The position numbers and the translations under genes were made by a program. DNA of 32,483 nucleotides from an uncultured Bacilli bacterium (GTDB lineage Bacteria > Bacillota_I > Bacilli_A > RF39 > UBA660): the NCBI GenBank assembly GCA_947627435.1, contig CANQWB010000001.1, positions 71,952-104,434 of the forward strand. Reading direction: 5' to 3'. This document shows positions 1 through 6,895 of this stretch, piece after piece. The notes under the pieces were generated by a model. The model worked only from the letters and a program-made list of their open reading frames with translations, was not told the DNA's origin and did no database searches. Position 1 is the first letter of the stretch; each line of letters starts with the position of its first letter.

Positions 1-423
1 AAAATCTTTATATTCCATAGAATCATAAATATATTGTAATTCATCTATAAAAAAACTTGCATTTTTAGAAAACCGATATTTTAATCGCATATCAGTGAAT
101 CTTATTTTATTAGAAAAGCAACCATATCTTTCTGCCTCTTCTTTAGGACATGCTGTATAATATTTGCAATCTAATTCTTCATCATATACTTTTTTAATCG
201 GAAATGCTTCTTTCAAAATCCCAGCTCCGTCATAATATGAAAAAGGTTTCTTTTGATACCATACTAATATTGGATAATTTGAATAGATATTGTTATTAAA
301 AACATATGAGTTTTTTATTCTATGAAAGAATGGATTTTCTTTTTTAAAAAGTTTGATCGCAATTCTAGTCATATTTAATGTTTTCCCATGACCTGGTGGG
401 GCACTTAATACTCTAACTGCCAT
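1..423 (-). CDS. Zot/pI-like filamentous phage morphogenesis ATPase (3' end lies outside window)
   Basis: Not in the ORF track because it runs off the window. Reverse-strand translation from 423: MAVRVLSAPPGHGKTLNMTRIAIKLFKKENPFFHRIKNSYVFNNNIYSNYPILVWYQKKPFSYYDGAG...KNASFFIDELQYIYDSMEYKDF. Walker A (APPGHGKT) at the extreme N-terminus and Walker B-like FFIDELQ, as in Zot/gpI proteins. Confidence 0.8.
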   Translation of the reverse strand, partial: MAVRVLSAPPGHGKTLNMTRIAIKLFKKENPFFHRIKNSYVFNNNIYSNYPILVWYQKKPFSYYDGAGILKEAFPIKKVYDEELDCKYYTACPKEEAERYGCFSNKIRFTDMRLKYRFSKNASFFIDELQYIYDSMEYKDF

Positions 424-565
424 ATTTTTTATCATTCCTTTCTTTGTTATCGACACAATAACATTTTTAAATTTTTGTACAAGGGTACGTAGTACCATTT
501 GAAAAATGGCTTTGCCCTTGACAATATAATTACTAAAAATGAAGATAATTTAGTAACAAAGAAAA

Positions 566-724
566 TCAATATCTTCTTCTGTGTCTTGCTGCAGAAAAAA
601 TCATACAGAATGGGCTTACTAATAATATAAAAAATGCGATCGTTTCTACTATATAGAAAACTCCGTATACCCATTCTAGACTTTTTGGTAAATTAGGTAA
701 TAATGTTTGTGCTAATTCTATCAT
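566..724 (-). CDS. 52-aa single-TM phage protein (coat-like)
   Basis: MIELAQTLLPNLPKSLEWVYGVFYIVETIAFFILLVSPFCMIFSAARHRRRY; start overlaps the stop of the upstream ORF (ATGA), TM followed by basic C-terminus. Confidence 0.6.
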   Translation of the reverse strand: MIELAQTLLPNLPKSLEWVYGVFYIVETIAFFILLVSPFCMIFSAARHRRRY

Positions 725-882
725 CTAACATTCACTCTCATTTCTTTTAACATTTTACATATTTGATATATTATAAAATCAAATACAAACATACCAATCA
801 ATATTTGATAAAAATGAAATCCTTTATCATATAATCCTACTATAAAATTATTAATGACATTTGCTATATTATGAAATATCAT
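721..882 (-). CDS. 53-aa small phage protein, one hydrophobic segment
   Basis: MIFHNIANVINNFIVGLYDKGFHFYQILIGMFVFDFIIYQICKMLKEMRVNVR; overlapping start/stop with neighbours. Confidence 0.5.
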   Translation of the reverse strand: MIFHNIANVINNFIVGLYDKGFHFYQILIGMFVFDFIIYQICKMLKEMRVNVR

Positions 883-1063
883 TTTGATCACTTCCTATCA
901 TGTCTAAATCTATTGAATCATCTATAAAATTATTTAAAATTTGTTTTTCTAAATTCTTTTTAAATCCTTTAAATGAATATTTATATATTAGAAAAAATAT
1001 TAATGAAGATATTACATTTAATGTAATTGAAATTCCTAAAATTATTTTTAACATTTTATGCAC
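869..1063 (-). CDS. 64-aa membrane protein of the phage cluster
   Basis: ORF track; hydrophobic N-terminal segment LKIILGISITLNVISSLIFFLIYKY. Confidence 0.5.
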   Translation of the reverse strand: MHKMLKIILGISITLNVISSLIFFLIYKYSFKGFKKNLEKQILNNFIDDSIDLDMIGSDQNDIS

Positions 1064-1208
1064 CTCTATTATTCGAAATCCTTACTATTATGTGAAAAAT
1101 TATTAATATAGATGTTAAAAAAATTAAGTACGTATATATTTTTATTCCAAGAATTTTAAATGACAAAATTTTTTCTATAAATTCTATTAAAATTGGAATA
1201 ATACTCAT
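1056..1208 (-). CDS. 50-aa membrane protein of the phage cluster
   Basis: MSIIPILIEFIEKILSFKILGIKIYTYLIFLTSILIIFHIIVRISNNRGA; fits between neighbouring minus-strand ORFs with short overlaps. Confidence 0.5.
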   Translation of the reverse strand: MSIIPILIEFIEKILSFKILGIKIYTYLIFLTSILIIFHIIVRISNNRGA

Positions 1209-1390
1209 TATTTAATAAACCTATAAATAAGCAATATTACTAAAATCGTAACACCTATTGAAATAATAATAACAAAATCATTTGGAAGTGTATTTAATAC
1301 ATTTCCAATAAAATCTGGTAATTTAAATAGTAAATTAATTATTTCTTTTACACCATCTATAATTTTTGATACTACATTACTAAAATCCAT
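1208..1390 (-). CDS. 60-aa coat-like protein (amphipathic N-terminus, C-terminal TM, basic tail)
   Basis: ORF track: MDFSNVVSKIIDGVKEIINLLFKLPDFIGNVLNTLPNDFVIIISIGVTILVILLIYRFIK; AAAGGAGCAATATT precedes ATG. Confidence 0.6.
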   Translation of the reverse strand: MDFSNVVSKIIDGVKEIINLLFKLPDFIGNVLNTLPNDFVIIISIGVTILVILLIYRFIK

Positions 1391-1407
1391 AATATTGCTC
1401 CTTTCTA

Positions 1408-3192
1408 TTATCTATTTACACCAGTAACAATTAACGCAATAATTGTTCCCGTAATTAGAATTAAAAAATACGTACTTATTTTACTGTTTTTAAAATAATT
1501 CCAAATTTCATTAAGAAGTTGTTTAATTTCTGTCGTATCTTCAGTATTTATTTTATTAAAATAAGAAAATATATCTTCATAACTAAAATTTTGATCTATT
1601 TCTTCTTTACTTCCAGTATGATGTTGTCCACTAGGATCTGTCCATTCATAATCTTCATTTATGGATACAATAGAAACATAATAACCTTTTGGAACCCAAA
1701 AACTAACCCAATTAGATAGATCCGCATCTACTTTAGTTTTTAAAAGTAAAATTTCCGAATCATTATAACTAAAATGAAAATCAGCATAACTATAAATAGT
1801 ATTATTTTCATATATTTTTGTGATATATTGTAAACCAAGTTGTTTTGTAGAAAAATTATAATTATATAATTCTAAATTAGTTGAATCATTTTTAGTAAAA
1901 TATATTCTTCCGTCATTATCTGTTTTATTTGAACTAATTAAAGCATAATTATCAGAACCGTGAATTTCAAAATATTGATAATCTCTTAAAAAATCTAAAT
2001 ATGCATTCCACCAAGATAATTTTTTAAAAAATGATCCTGTACTATCTAAATCGTCATATACTTTTATTTTATAAGTTAATGTATTTTCAAAATAAAATTC
2101 TATTTTATACATTGTATGAACACACATGTTAGGCGGTGTATTTAACGTTATTGTATATTCATAATCAACATCATTTATATTTTCAATATTTATATCGGAA
2201 AAATATTCATATTCATCTTCTTGTAATTCTTCCCAATAATTATCGTAATCACTATCAACATTAGTTCCATATAATTTATATCCAGTTAACATAGGATAAT
2301 TTTCAGTTTCGGAAATAAAACCTCCTACACCATTATCCCAATTGAATTTAAAATGTGCTTGACCTGGTGTAGTCATTGCCTCTTCATAAAAAATAACTTC
2401 AATTTTTGATAAATTTTCTCCATAATTTTCATACCTATATTCTTCTTTTAATTCTAAAGTATAAGGCATTGTTAATTTTCCGTTTTCATCAAAAATTTGT
2501 TGCTCATTCTCATAAGAAATAGTACGATCAGTAGAAACATCATGAAACGATAATTCTAATTGATATACATAATCATACTTTAATGATTTTATTTTGACAT
2601 CTGTATTTAATTTTATAGGTAGACTTGTATCAACATACATTTTAAAATCTAAACTATCATAATTCATTATTCGAGTCTTATAACTACCTACTCTTTGAGT
2701 TGTACTGTCGCCAATGTTATAAGTATCCCAGTCATTAGAATAAGTAGTAGATGTAACATTACCAGTAGAACTATCAATAACAAAAGAAGTATAATAAGAA
2801 ACTTTGCTTTGTCGATATACAAGTGAAAAAAATACTATATAATAATCATAGAAAGTATTTTCATATACATTGATTGGTAAATAATCAAACATTAAATCAT
2901 CCAATGTATACATATACGCAACATATCTACTACCACCGTCCGAAAGAATACAATAATCAGTATATCTACTATTCGTTTTCAAATAATTTTTTGCATAATC
3001 TCTTATTTTAAAATATTGTTCATAATTTGGAATTTCCGCATTTATAATTTCCTCATCAGTCATATTACGCAAATTGTATGAATTAGTAGGATCATACTCC
3101 AAAGTTAAACTTTTTGCTTTTGCTTGAATTAAAAAATTAGGAAAAACAAATATCGATATTCCAATAAGCAAACTAAATAAAAATTTTTTCAT
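1408..3192 (-). CDS. 594-aa secreted, C-terminally anchored protein; candidate adsorption (pIII-like) protein
   Basis: Signal peptide MKKFLFSLLIGISIFVFPNFLIQAKA, long polar Tyr/Asp/Asn-rich ectodomain, C-terminal TM YFLILITGTIIALIVTGVNR; by far the largest gene in the phage-like cluster. Confidence 0.6.
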   Translation of the reverse strand: MKKFLFSLLIGISIFVFPNFLIQAKAKSLTLEYDPTNSYNLRNMTDEEIINAEIPNYEQYFKIRDYAKNYLKTNSRYTDYCILSDGGSRYVAYMYTLDDLMFDYLPINVYENTFYDYYIVFFSLVYRQSKVSYYTSFVIDSSTGNVTSTTYSNDWDTYNIGDSTTQRVGSYKTRIMNYDSLDFKMYVDTSLPIKLNTDVKIKSLKYDYVYQLELSFHDVSTDRTISYENEQQIFDENGKLTMPYTLELKEEYRYENYGENLSKIEVIFYEEAMTTPGQAHFKFNWDNGVGGFISETENYPMLTGYKLYGTNVDSDYDNYWEELQEDEYEYFSDINIENINDVDYEYTITLNTPPNMCVHTMYKIEFYFENTLTYKIKVYDDLDSTGSFFKKLSWWNAYLDFLRDYQYFEIHGSDNYALISSNKTDNDGRIYFTKNDSTNLELYNYNFSTKQLGLQYITKIYENNTIYSYADFHFSYNDSEILLLKTKVDADLSNWVSFWVPKGYYVSIVSINEDYEWTDPSGQHHTGSKEEIDQNFSYEDIFSYFNKINTEDTTEIKQLLNEIWNYFKNSKISTYFLILITGTIIALIVTGVNR

Positions 3193-3202
3193 ATTTCACC
3201 TC

Positions 3203-3313
3203 TTATTTTAAAAATCCTTTTCCGATCAAAAAACCAATGATAAAAAATATAATATAAAATAACGAATTGATTAATCTATGCAATTTTGCTTTTACTCTAA
3301 AAATATTATTCAT
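3203..3313 (-). CDS. 36-aa single-TM peptide
   Basis: MNNIFRVKAKLHRLINSLFYIIFFIIGFLIGKGFLK; fills the gap between flanking phage ORFs. Confidence 0.4.
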   Translation of the reverse strand: MNNIFRVKAKLHRLINSLFYIIFFIIGFLIGKGFLK

Positions 3314-3315
3314 AA

Positions 3316-3537
3316 TTATTCCACCTTTTTGTTTTCATTCGATTTTTTATTATTGAATATGTTTTTTAAAATATTAATTAGTAAAAAAACTAAATTTATT
3401 ACTAAATAGATAAGAAGTGAAAATAATATTGTTTTAAAAAGATTATTATTTATTAGATTTTCATATATTATTTTCACAATATTTAATAGATGAATTGGAA
3501 CACTTTTAATTGTATTTAAAAATTCTTGATATGACAT
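3316..3537 (-). CDS. 73-aa membrane protein, coat-like topology
   Basis: ORF track; long hydrophobic segment then Lys/Asn-rich C-terminus. Confidence 0.5.
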   Translation of the reverse strand: MSYQEFLNTIKSVPIHLLNIVKIIYENLINNNLFKTILFSLLIYLVINLVFLLINILKNIFNNKKSNENKKVE

Positions 3538-3538
3538 A

Positions 3539-3718
3539 TTAATTCTTCATATTTATAATTGCATATATAATCCCAATGAAAATTGCAATTAAAATTGTAA
3601 ATAAGATAATTTCGCCAACAACAGTTGATATTAACCAATTATAAAATGTTCCCATAAGTTCGAATATCATATTAAAAAATAATTTAAAATCATTTAAAAA
3701 TGTACTCATATTATTCAT
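3539..3718 (-). CDS. 59-aa coat-like protein
   Basis: MNNMSTFLNDFKLFFNMIFELMGTFYNWLISTVVGEIILFTILIAIFIGIIYAIINMKN; shares an LMGT motif and TM layout with the 63-aa protein next to it. Confidence 0.55.
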   Translation of the reverse strand: MNNMSTFLNDFKLFFNMIFELMGTFYNWLISTVVGEIILFTILIAIFIGIIYAIINMKN

Positions 3719-3820
3719 CTTCTTTCATTTTTAATTTTCATCTTTGATTTTAAATTCTACTATTAAAAAAAGTCAAATTTTTTGACAAAAAATTTTTTTC
3801 ATATGATAAAAAAAGGACGA

Positions 3821-4012
3821 TTAACGTCCTCTTTTACGGATTTTTCTAACTAATGTAAATACAATACCCATACCGATACCGAATACAACTACACCAAGTG
3901 TAATTTGGAATAATTCATTTTTCAATAATGCAGCAGACATTGTACCCATTAAAGTAACAATATTAGTAACTACATCAGTAATACCAGTCCATAATGCTTC
4001 CATAGATTCCAT
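3821..4012 (-). CDS. Candidate major coat protein, 63 aa
   Basis: MESMEALWTGITDVVTNIVTLMGTMSAALLKNELFQITLGVVVFGIGMGIVFTLVRKIRKRGR; RBS AGAAAGGAGAAAAT before ATG at 4012 (start shortened from the track's 4057); acidic/amphipathic N-terminus, TM, basic C-terminus as in pVIII-type proteins; own strong-looking promoter. Confidence 0.65.
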   Translation of the reverse strand: MESMEALWTGITDVVTNIVTLMGTMSAALLKNELFQITLGVVVFGIGMGIVFTLVRKIRKRGR

Positions 4013-4197
4013 ATTTTCTCCTTTCTGTACAAAAAAAGGAATATTAGTAATGTGCACACTAATATTCCATTGAAACTTAAAAAGTAAAAGTATAGAAGTA
4101 ATATAAATTTTTTAAGAAGTAGATATAATTTTTTTAAATAGTTTAAAATGATTGTTCATATTTTTGGATTTGACAAATACTTTTTAAGTTTATTCAC

Positions 4198-4227
4198 ATT
4201 ATAATAGACATATTTTTAAAATGTCAA
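4198..4227 (-). promoter_or_regulatory. Promoter for the candidate major coat gene
   Basis: Minus strand TTGACA (4222-4227), 18-nt spacer, TATAAT (4198-4203). Confidence 0.6.
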
Positions 4228-4244
4228 ATTTTTTAATCATTTTT

Positions 4245-4517
4245 TTAATTCTCTATAAAAATATTATTAACTTTTGTTTTTCCACTAATGATATTATCAG
4301 TTGTGGTGTAATAAGTATTAATATTTTTATTATCTACTGCTTTTTTTAAATCCTCTTTTAATTTTTCATTTAGTGGTAAAAAAATAAAAGTTGATTCATC
4401 TCCATAATAATTATCACGATTTGATTTAATTGACATACAAATACGTAACATCATTTCTCCTGTATCTTTTACTGTACATTCTTGAAAACCTAATATTTTA
4501 CATTCTTTCTTTTCCAT
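4245..4517 (-). CDS. 90-aa protein, candidate ssDNA-binding (gpV/SSB-like) protein
   Basis: RBS GAAAGGAG upstream of internal ATG at 4517 (track start 4547). Sequence MEKKECKILGFQECTVKDTGEMMLRICMSIKSNRDNYYGDESTFIFLPLNE... is beta-rich and small, placed before the coat genes as in inoviruses; fold assignment is inference. Confidence 0.45.
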   Translation of the reverse strand: MEKKECKILGFQECTVKDTGEMMLRICMSIKSNRDNYYGDESTFIFLPLNEKLKEDLKKAVDNKNINTYYTTTDNIISGKTKVNNIFIEN

Positions 4518-4548
4518 ATATTTTATTCTCCTTTCATAAGTTTTCATT

Positions 4549-4592
4549 TTGATTTTAAATTCTATTATCGAAAAATGTCAAATTTTTTGATA
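4549..4592 (-). promoter_or_regulatory. Promoter-like repeat upstream of the 90-aa gene
   Basis: Minus strand TCAAAAAATTTGACATTTTTCGATAATAGAATTTAAAATCAAA: TTGACA, 17-18 nt, TTAAAA/TAAAAT. 39/43 identical to 3743-3785. Confidence 0.45.
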
Positions 4593-4658
4593 GTTTTTTT
4601 TATATAATAAATAAAAAAATTATTTAAATGAATATTTATATATATTTATATATATAGG

Positions 4659-4699
4659 GTACCAAAATGGGAACTACATTAGTACCAAAATGGGAACTA
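4659..4699. repeat. Two direct repeats GTACCAAAATGGGAACTA (iteron-like)
   Basis: Exact 18-bp copies at 4659-4676 and 4682-4699; related GGTACCAAATATGGTATC at 4705-4722. Confidence 0.7.
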
Positions 4700-4728
4700 A
4701 AAAAGGTACCAAATATGGTATCAATTTC

Positions 4729-4767
4729 GCGTTTTTTGGTACCAAATGTGGTACCACCAAAAAACGC
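4729..4767. promoter_or_regulatory. Long hairpin, candidate replication origin / packaging signal
   Basis: GCGTTTTTTGGTACCA-AATG-TGGTACCACCAAAAAACGC: 16-nt arm pairs fully with the opposite arm except for a 3-nt bulge. Confidence 0.65.
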
Positions 4768-4792
4768 AATAAAAAAAACAATATTTGTTGTT

Positions 4793-4960
4793 TTAATTAC
4801 CAATTGCAATAACAATTGCAAATACTATTATTATTAAAATAAATATTATAATAGAACTCATACAACTACCTAATGCATTTCCTAATGAACTTTTAAAAGA
4901 ATCCATAAACGGAGATTTTTGTTTACTCTCTACATTTATATCGTGTCTTTCCTCATTCAT
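4793..4960 (-). CDS. 55-aa single-TM protein
   Basis: MNEERHDINVESKQKSPFMDSFKSSLGNALGSCMSSIIIFILIIIVFAIVIAIGN; AGGTGTTTAT upstream. Confidence 0.55.
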   Translation of the reverse strand: MNEERHDINVESKQKSPFMDSFKSSLGNALGSCMSSIIIFILIIIVFAIVIAIGN

Positions 4961-5010
4961 ATAAACACCTCATTTTCTTTATTAAATATAACATAAAAAG
5001 AAGATATTTT

Positions 5011-5181
5011 CTATCTTCTTTTCAACTCTTTTAATAAATTTTCATAATATTTTCTACGATTTCTATATTCATAACTTTTTTCTAAAAAACATTGTGCTAT
5101 ATTTAATAAACATTCTGATAGAGCAAATATTAGAAAAAATACACCTACAAAAAATACTGATTCAATTGTAATGTTACTCAT
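5011..5181 (-). CDS. 56-aa small protein with N-terminal TM
   Basis: MSNITIESVFFVGVFFLIFALSECLLNIAQCFLEKSYEYRNRRKYYENLLKELKRR; start overlaps the upstream stop (ATGAGTAA). Confidence 0.5.
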   Translation of the reverse strand: MSNITIESVFFVGVFFLIFALSECLLNIAQCFLEKSYEYRNRRKYYENLLKELKRR

Positions 5182-5350
5182 TCTTGATCATCTCCCTTTT
5201 TTCTAATATTTCTAATAATTCTTTATTCATGCGTTGATATAATCCCCATAAATCTTTATCAAAACAAATAATATGATTTTCTTTATATTTATTAAGCATA
5301 TTATATATGTGTTTTATTTTTAAAAATAGTTCTTCTATTTCTCTATTCAT
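5174..5350 (-). CDS. 58-aa hypothetical protein
   Basis: MNREIEELFLKIKHIYNMLNKYKENHIICFDKDLWGLYQRMNKELLEILEKREMIKNE; AGGAGGTGTTTATATG upstream. Confidence 0.55.
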   Translation of the reverse strand: MNREIEELFLKIKHIYNMLNKYKENHIICFDKDLWGLYQRMNKELLEILEKREMIKNE

Positions 5351-5366
5351 ATAAACACCTCCTTAT

Positions 5367-5633
5367 TTAATAAATACTATGTTCATCAAAGAACTTATCT
5401 TGTTCCTCTTTTGACATTTCTAAAAATTTTATTAGCATTTCTTTTTTATTTATAACTACCTGTTGTTGAGTTTCAAAATTACATAAAAGAATAGAATCAT
5501 CACAATCTAAGGTTGTATAATAGTAATCACCAAATAATATATTATCTATATTTTCATTATCATCTAGTGCAACACTTATTTTATGATAATTATTATATAA
5601 TTTATCTATTTTCTTTAAATTTTCTTTAGTCAT
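5367..5633 (-). CDS. 88-aa hypothetical phage protein
   Basis: ORF track; overlaps the upstream ORF by 8 nt. Confidence 0.6.
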   Translation of the reverse strand: MTKENLKKIDKLYNNYHKISVALDDNENIDNILFGDYYYTTLDCDDSILLCNFETQQQVVINKKEMLIKFLEMSKEEQDKFFDEHSIY

Positions 5634-5949
5634 TTAACCACCCAATTTCTTTGCATTTGTTATATATTGCTTGGTGTAATTCTATCGATATAAGACAATC
5701 CGTTTTTCTCCATTCTCCATATCTAGCACAATGTTTTAAATTTTCTTCTCTTTTTTCCATAGGAAGCCAACCATCGCTTTTATTGTCCCACCAAGCAAAA
5801 AAACAAATATCATAAGTAGGATTTTTACCTAGTCTAAAGAAGATACTATAATCTACATAATCCGTTTTATGTTTATAAATTATCATCTCATCATCTTGTG
5901 AAAATAATTTATATCCTAAATCTTCTAATGTAATATTTTTATTATTCAT
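5626..5949 (-). CDS. 107-aa hypothetical phage protein
   Basis: ORF track; Trp-rich, tight coupling with neighbours. Confidence 0.6.
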   Translation of the reverse strand: MNNKNITLEDLGYKLFSQDDEMIIYKHKTDYVDYSIFFRLGKNPTYDICFFAWWDNKSDGWLPMEKREENLKHCARYGEWRKTDCLISIELHQAIYNKCKEIGWLND

Positions 5950-6314
5950 TATTTATCACTCCTTATAATAATTGGTTCTTCGTATTCATACTCTTCATCA
6001 TCTTCTAACCAATTATAATCTTCTTCTTTTACATTTTTTGTTTCTCTTATAGGATCTATATCATATTTTGCAAAATTAAAATATCTCTTACGTCCTTTAT
6101 AGAAAATTACAATAATTTTATCTTCTACCATTTGATGCAATAAACCAATTAGTCTATGTTTTCTAATATGTAACATATTCATTAATTTTCTATTTGGAAT
6201 ATAATAATCTTGAAAATAATATAGATTTGATAATATTATCATTAATTTTGAATAATTATTAACATGTTTGTTATAAAGCAGTAATTTAGTAATTTTGATT
6301 TTCTCATTTTTCAT
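5949..6314 (-). CDS. 121-aa winged-helix-like DNA-binding protein
   Basis: Helix-turn-helix-like core YYIPNRKLMNMLHIRKHRLIGLLHQMVEDKIIVIFYKGRKRYFNFAKYD then acidic tail; candidate regulator or initiator. Confidence 0.55.
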   Translation of the reverse strand: MKNEKIKITKLLLYNKHVNNYSKLMIILSNLYYFQDYYIPNRKLMNMLHIRKHRLIGLLHQMVEDKIIVIFYKGRKRYFNFAKYDIDPIRETKNVKEEDYNWLEDDEEYEYEEPIIIRSDK

Positions 6315-6516
6315 TTTTTTTCGTTTTTTTCATTTTATTGATTATCACTAAATTAACTGTATCTATGATTTCCAAAGTATTAAAAATATCATTCTTATCA
6401 TACAATGGATTTTCTAGATAATATCTTAACTGCTTTAATAATATTTTTTGATAGCAAAATAACCTATCAATAGTTAAAAATTTTAATTCTTTAACAGAAA
6501 TTTTTTCTTCTTTCAA
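6304..6516 (-). CDS. 70-aa hypothetical protein (TTG start)
   Basis: ORF track; AGGAGGTATTTA immediately upstream of TTG on the minus strand. Confidence 0.5.
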   Translation of the reverse strand: MKEEKISVKELKFLTIDRLFCYQKILLKQLRYYLENPLYDKNDIFNTLEIIDTVNLVIINKMKKTKKNEK

Positions 6517-6608
6517 TTAAATACCTCCTATTTTGCAATTTTAAAGGCATTTTTCGAATATTTAGAATTTTAGTGATATTTCCTGTTTTCCCGACCATTT
6601 AGAAAATG

Positions 6609-6638
6609 AAGAACTTGATATAAAGTTCTTTTTTTTTT
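6609..6638 (+). terminator. Rho-independent terminator
   Basis: AAGAACTT-GATATA-AAGTTCTT followed by a T tract. Confidence 0.65.
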
Positions 6639-6895
6639 ACCAAGTCAAATTATTCTTTCAAGTGCTCATGTAAAAAAACTTTTGTATCAATAATACCAAT
6701 CTTATATTGGTTTCTAATAGTTTTTATTAAGAATCATATATATTTAGCGATTCAAAAGAATGATCAGGCAATAAATAGTGGCAAAAGAATATAATATCAT
6801 ATGCATTACTATTTGCTAGAAAAATACTTTGAAAACTTGCCTTTTAAGAAAAAGTGGTGTATTATATTAAGTATTTTAGTAAGGAGGAGTTTGTT

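Noticed and set aside
447-674. 75-aa minus-strand ORF in the track
   Set aside because: Conflicts with the better-supported 566-724 ORF, which has a translationally coupled start and coat-like TM plus basic tail.
900-1719. Plus-strand ORFs 900-1106 and 1519-1719
   Set aside because: Antisense to better-supported minus-strand genes; no RBS or recognisable protein.
4636-4821. 61-aa minus-strand ORF over the repeat/hairpin region
   Set aside because: Its sequence is just the translated GTACCA repeats and the hairpin, it overlaps the end of the 55-aa TM ORF and it lacks a clear RBS.
6530-6620. XerCD dif-like attachment site at the prophage end
   Set aside because: Read for a 28-bp dif-like palindrome and found no convincing match; the left end is outside the window.
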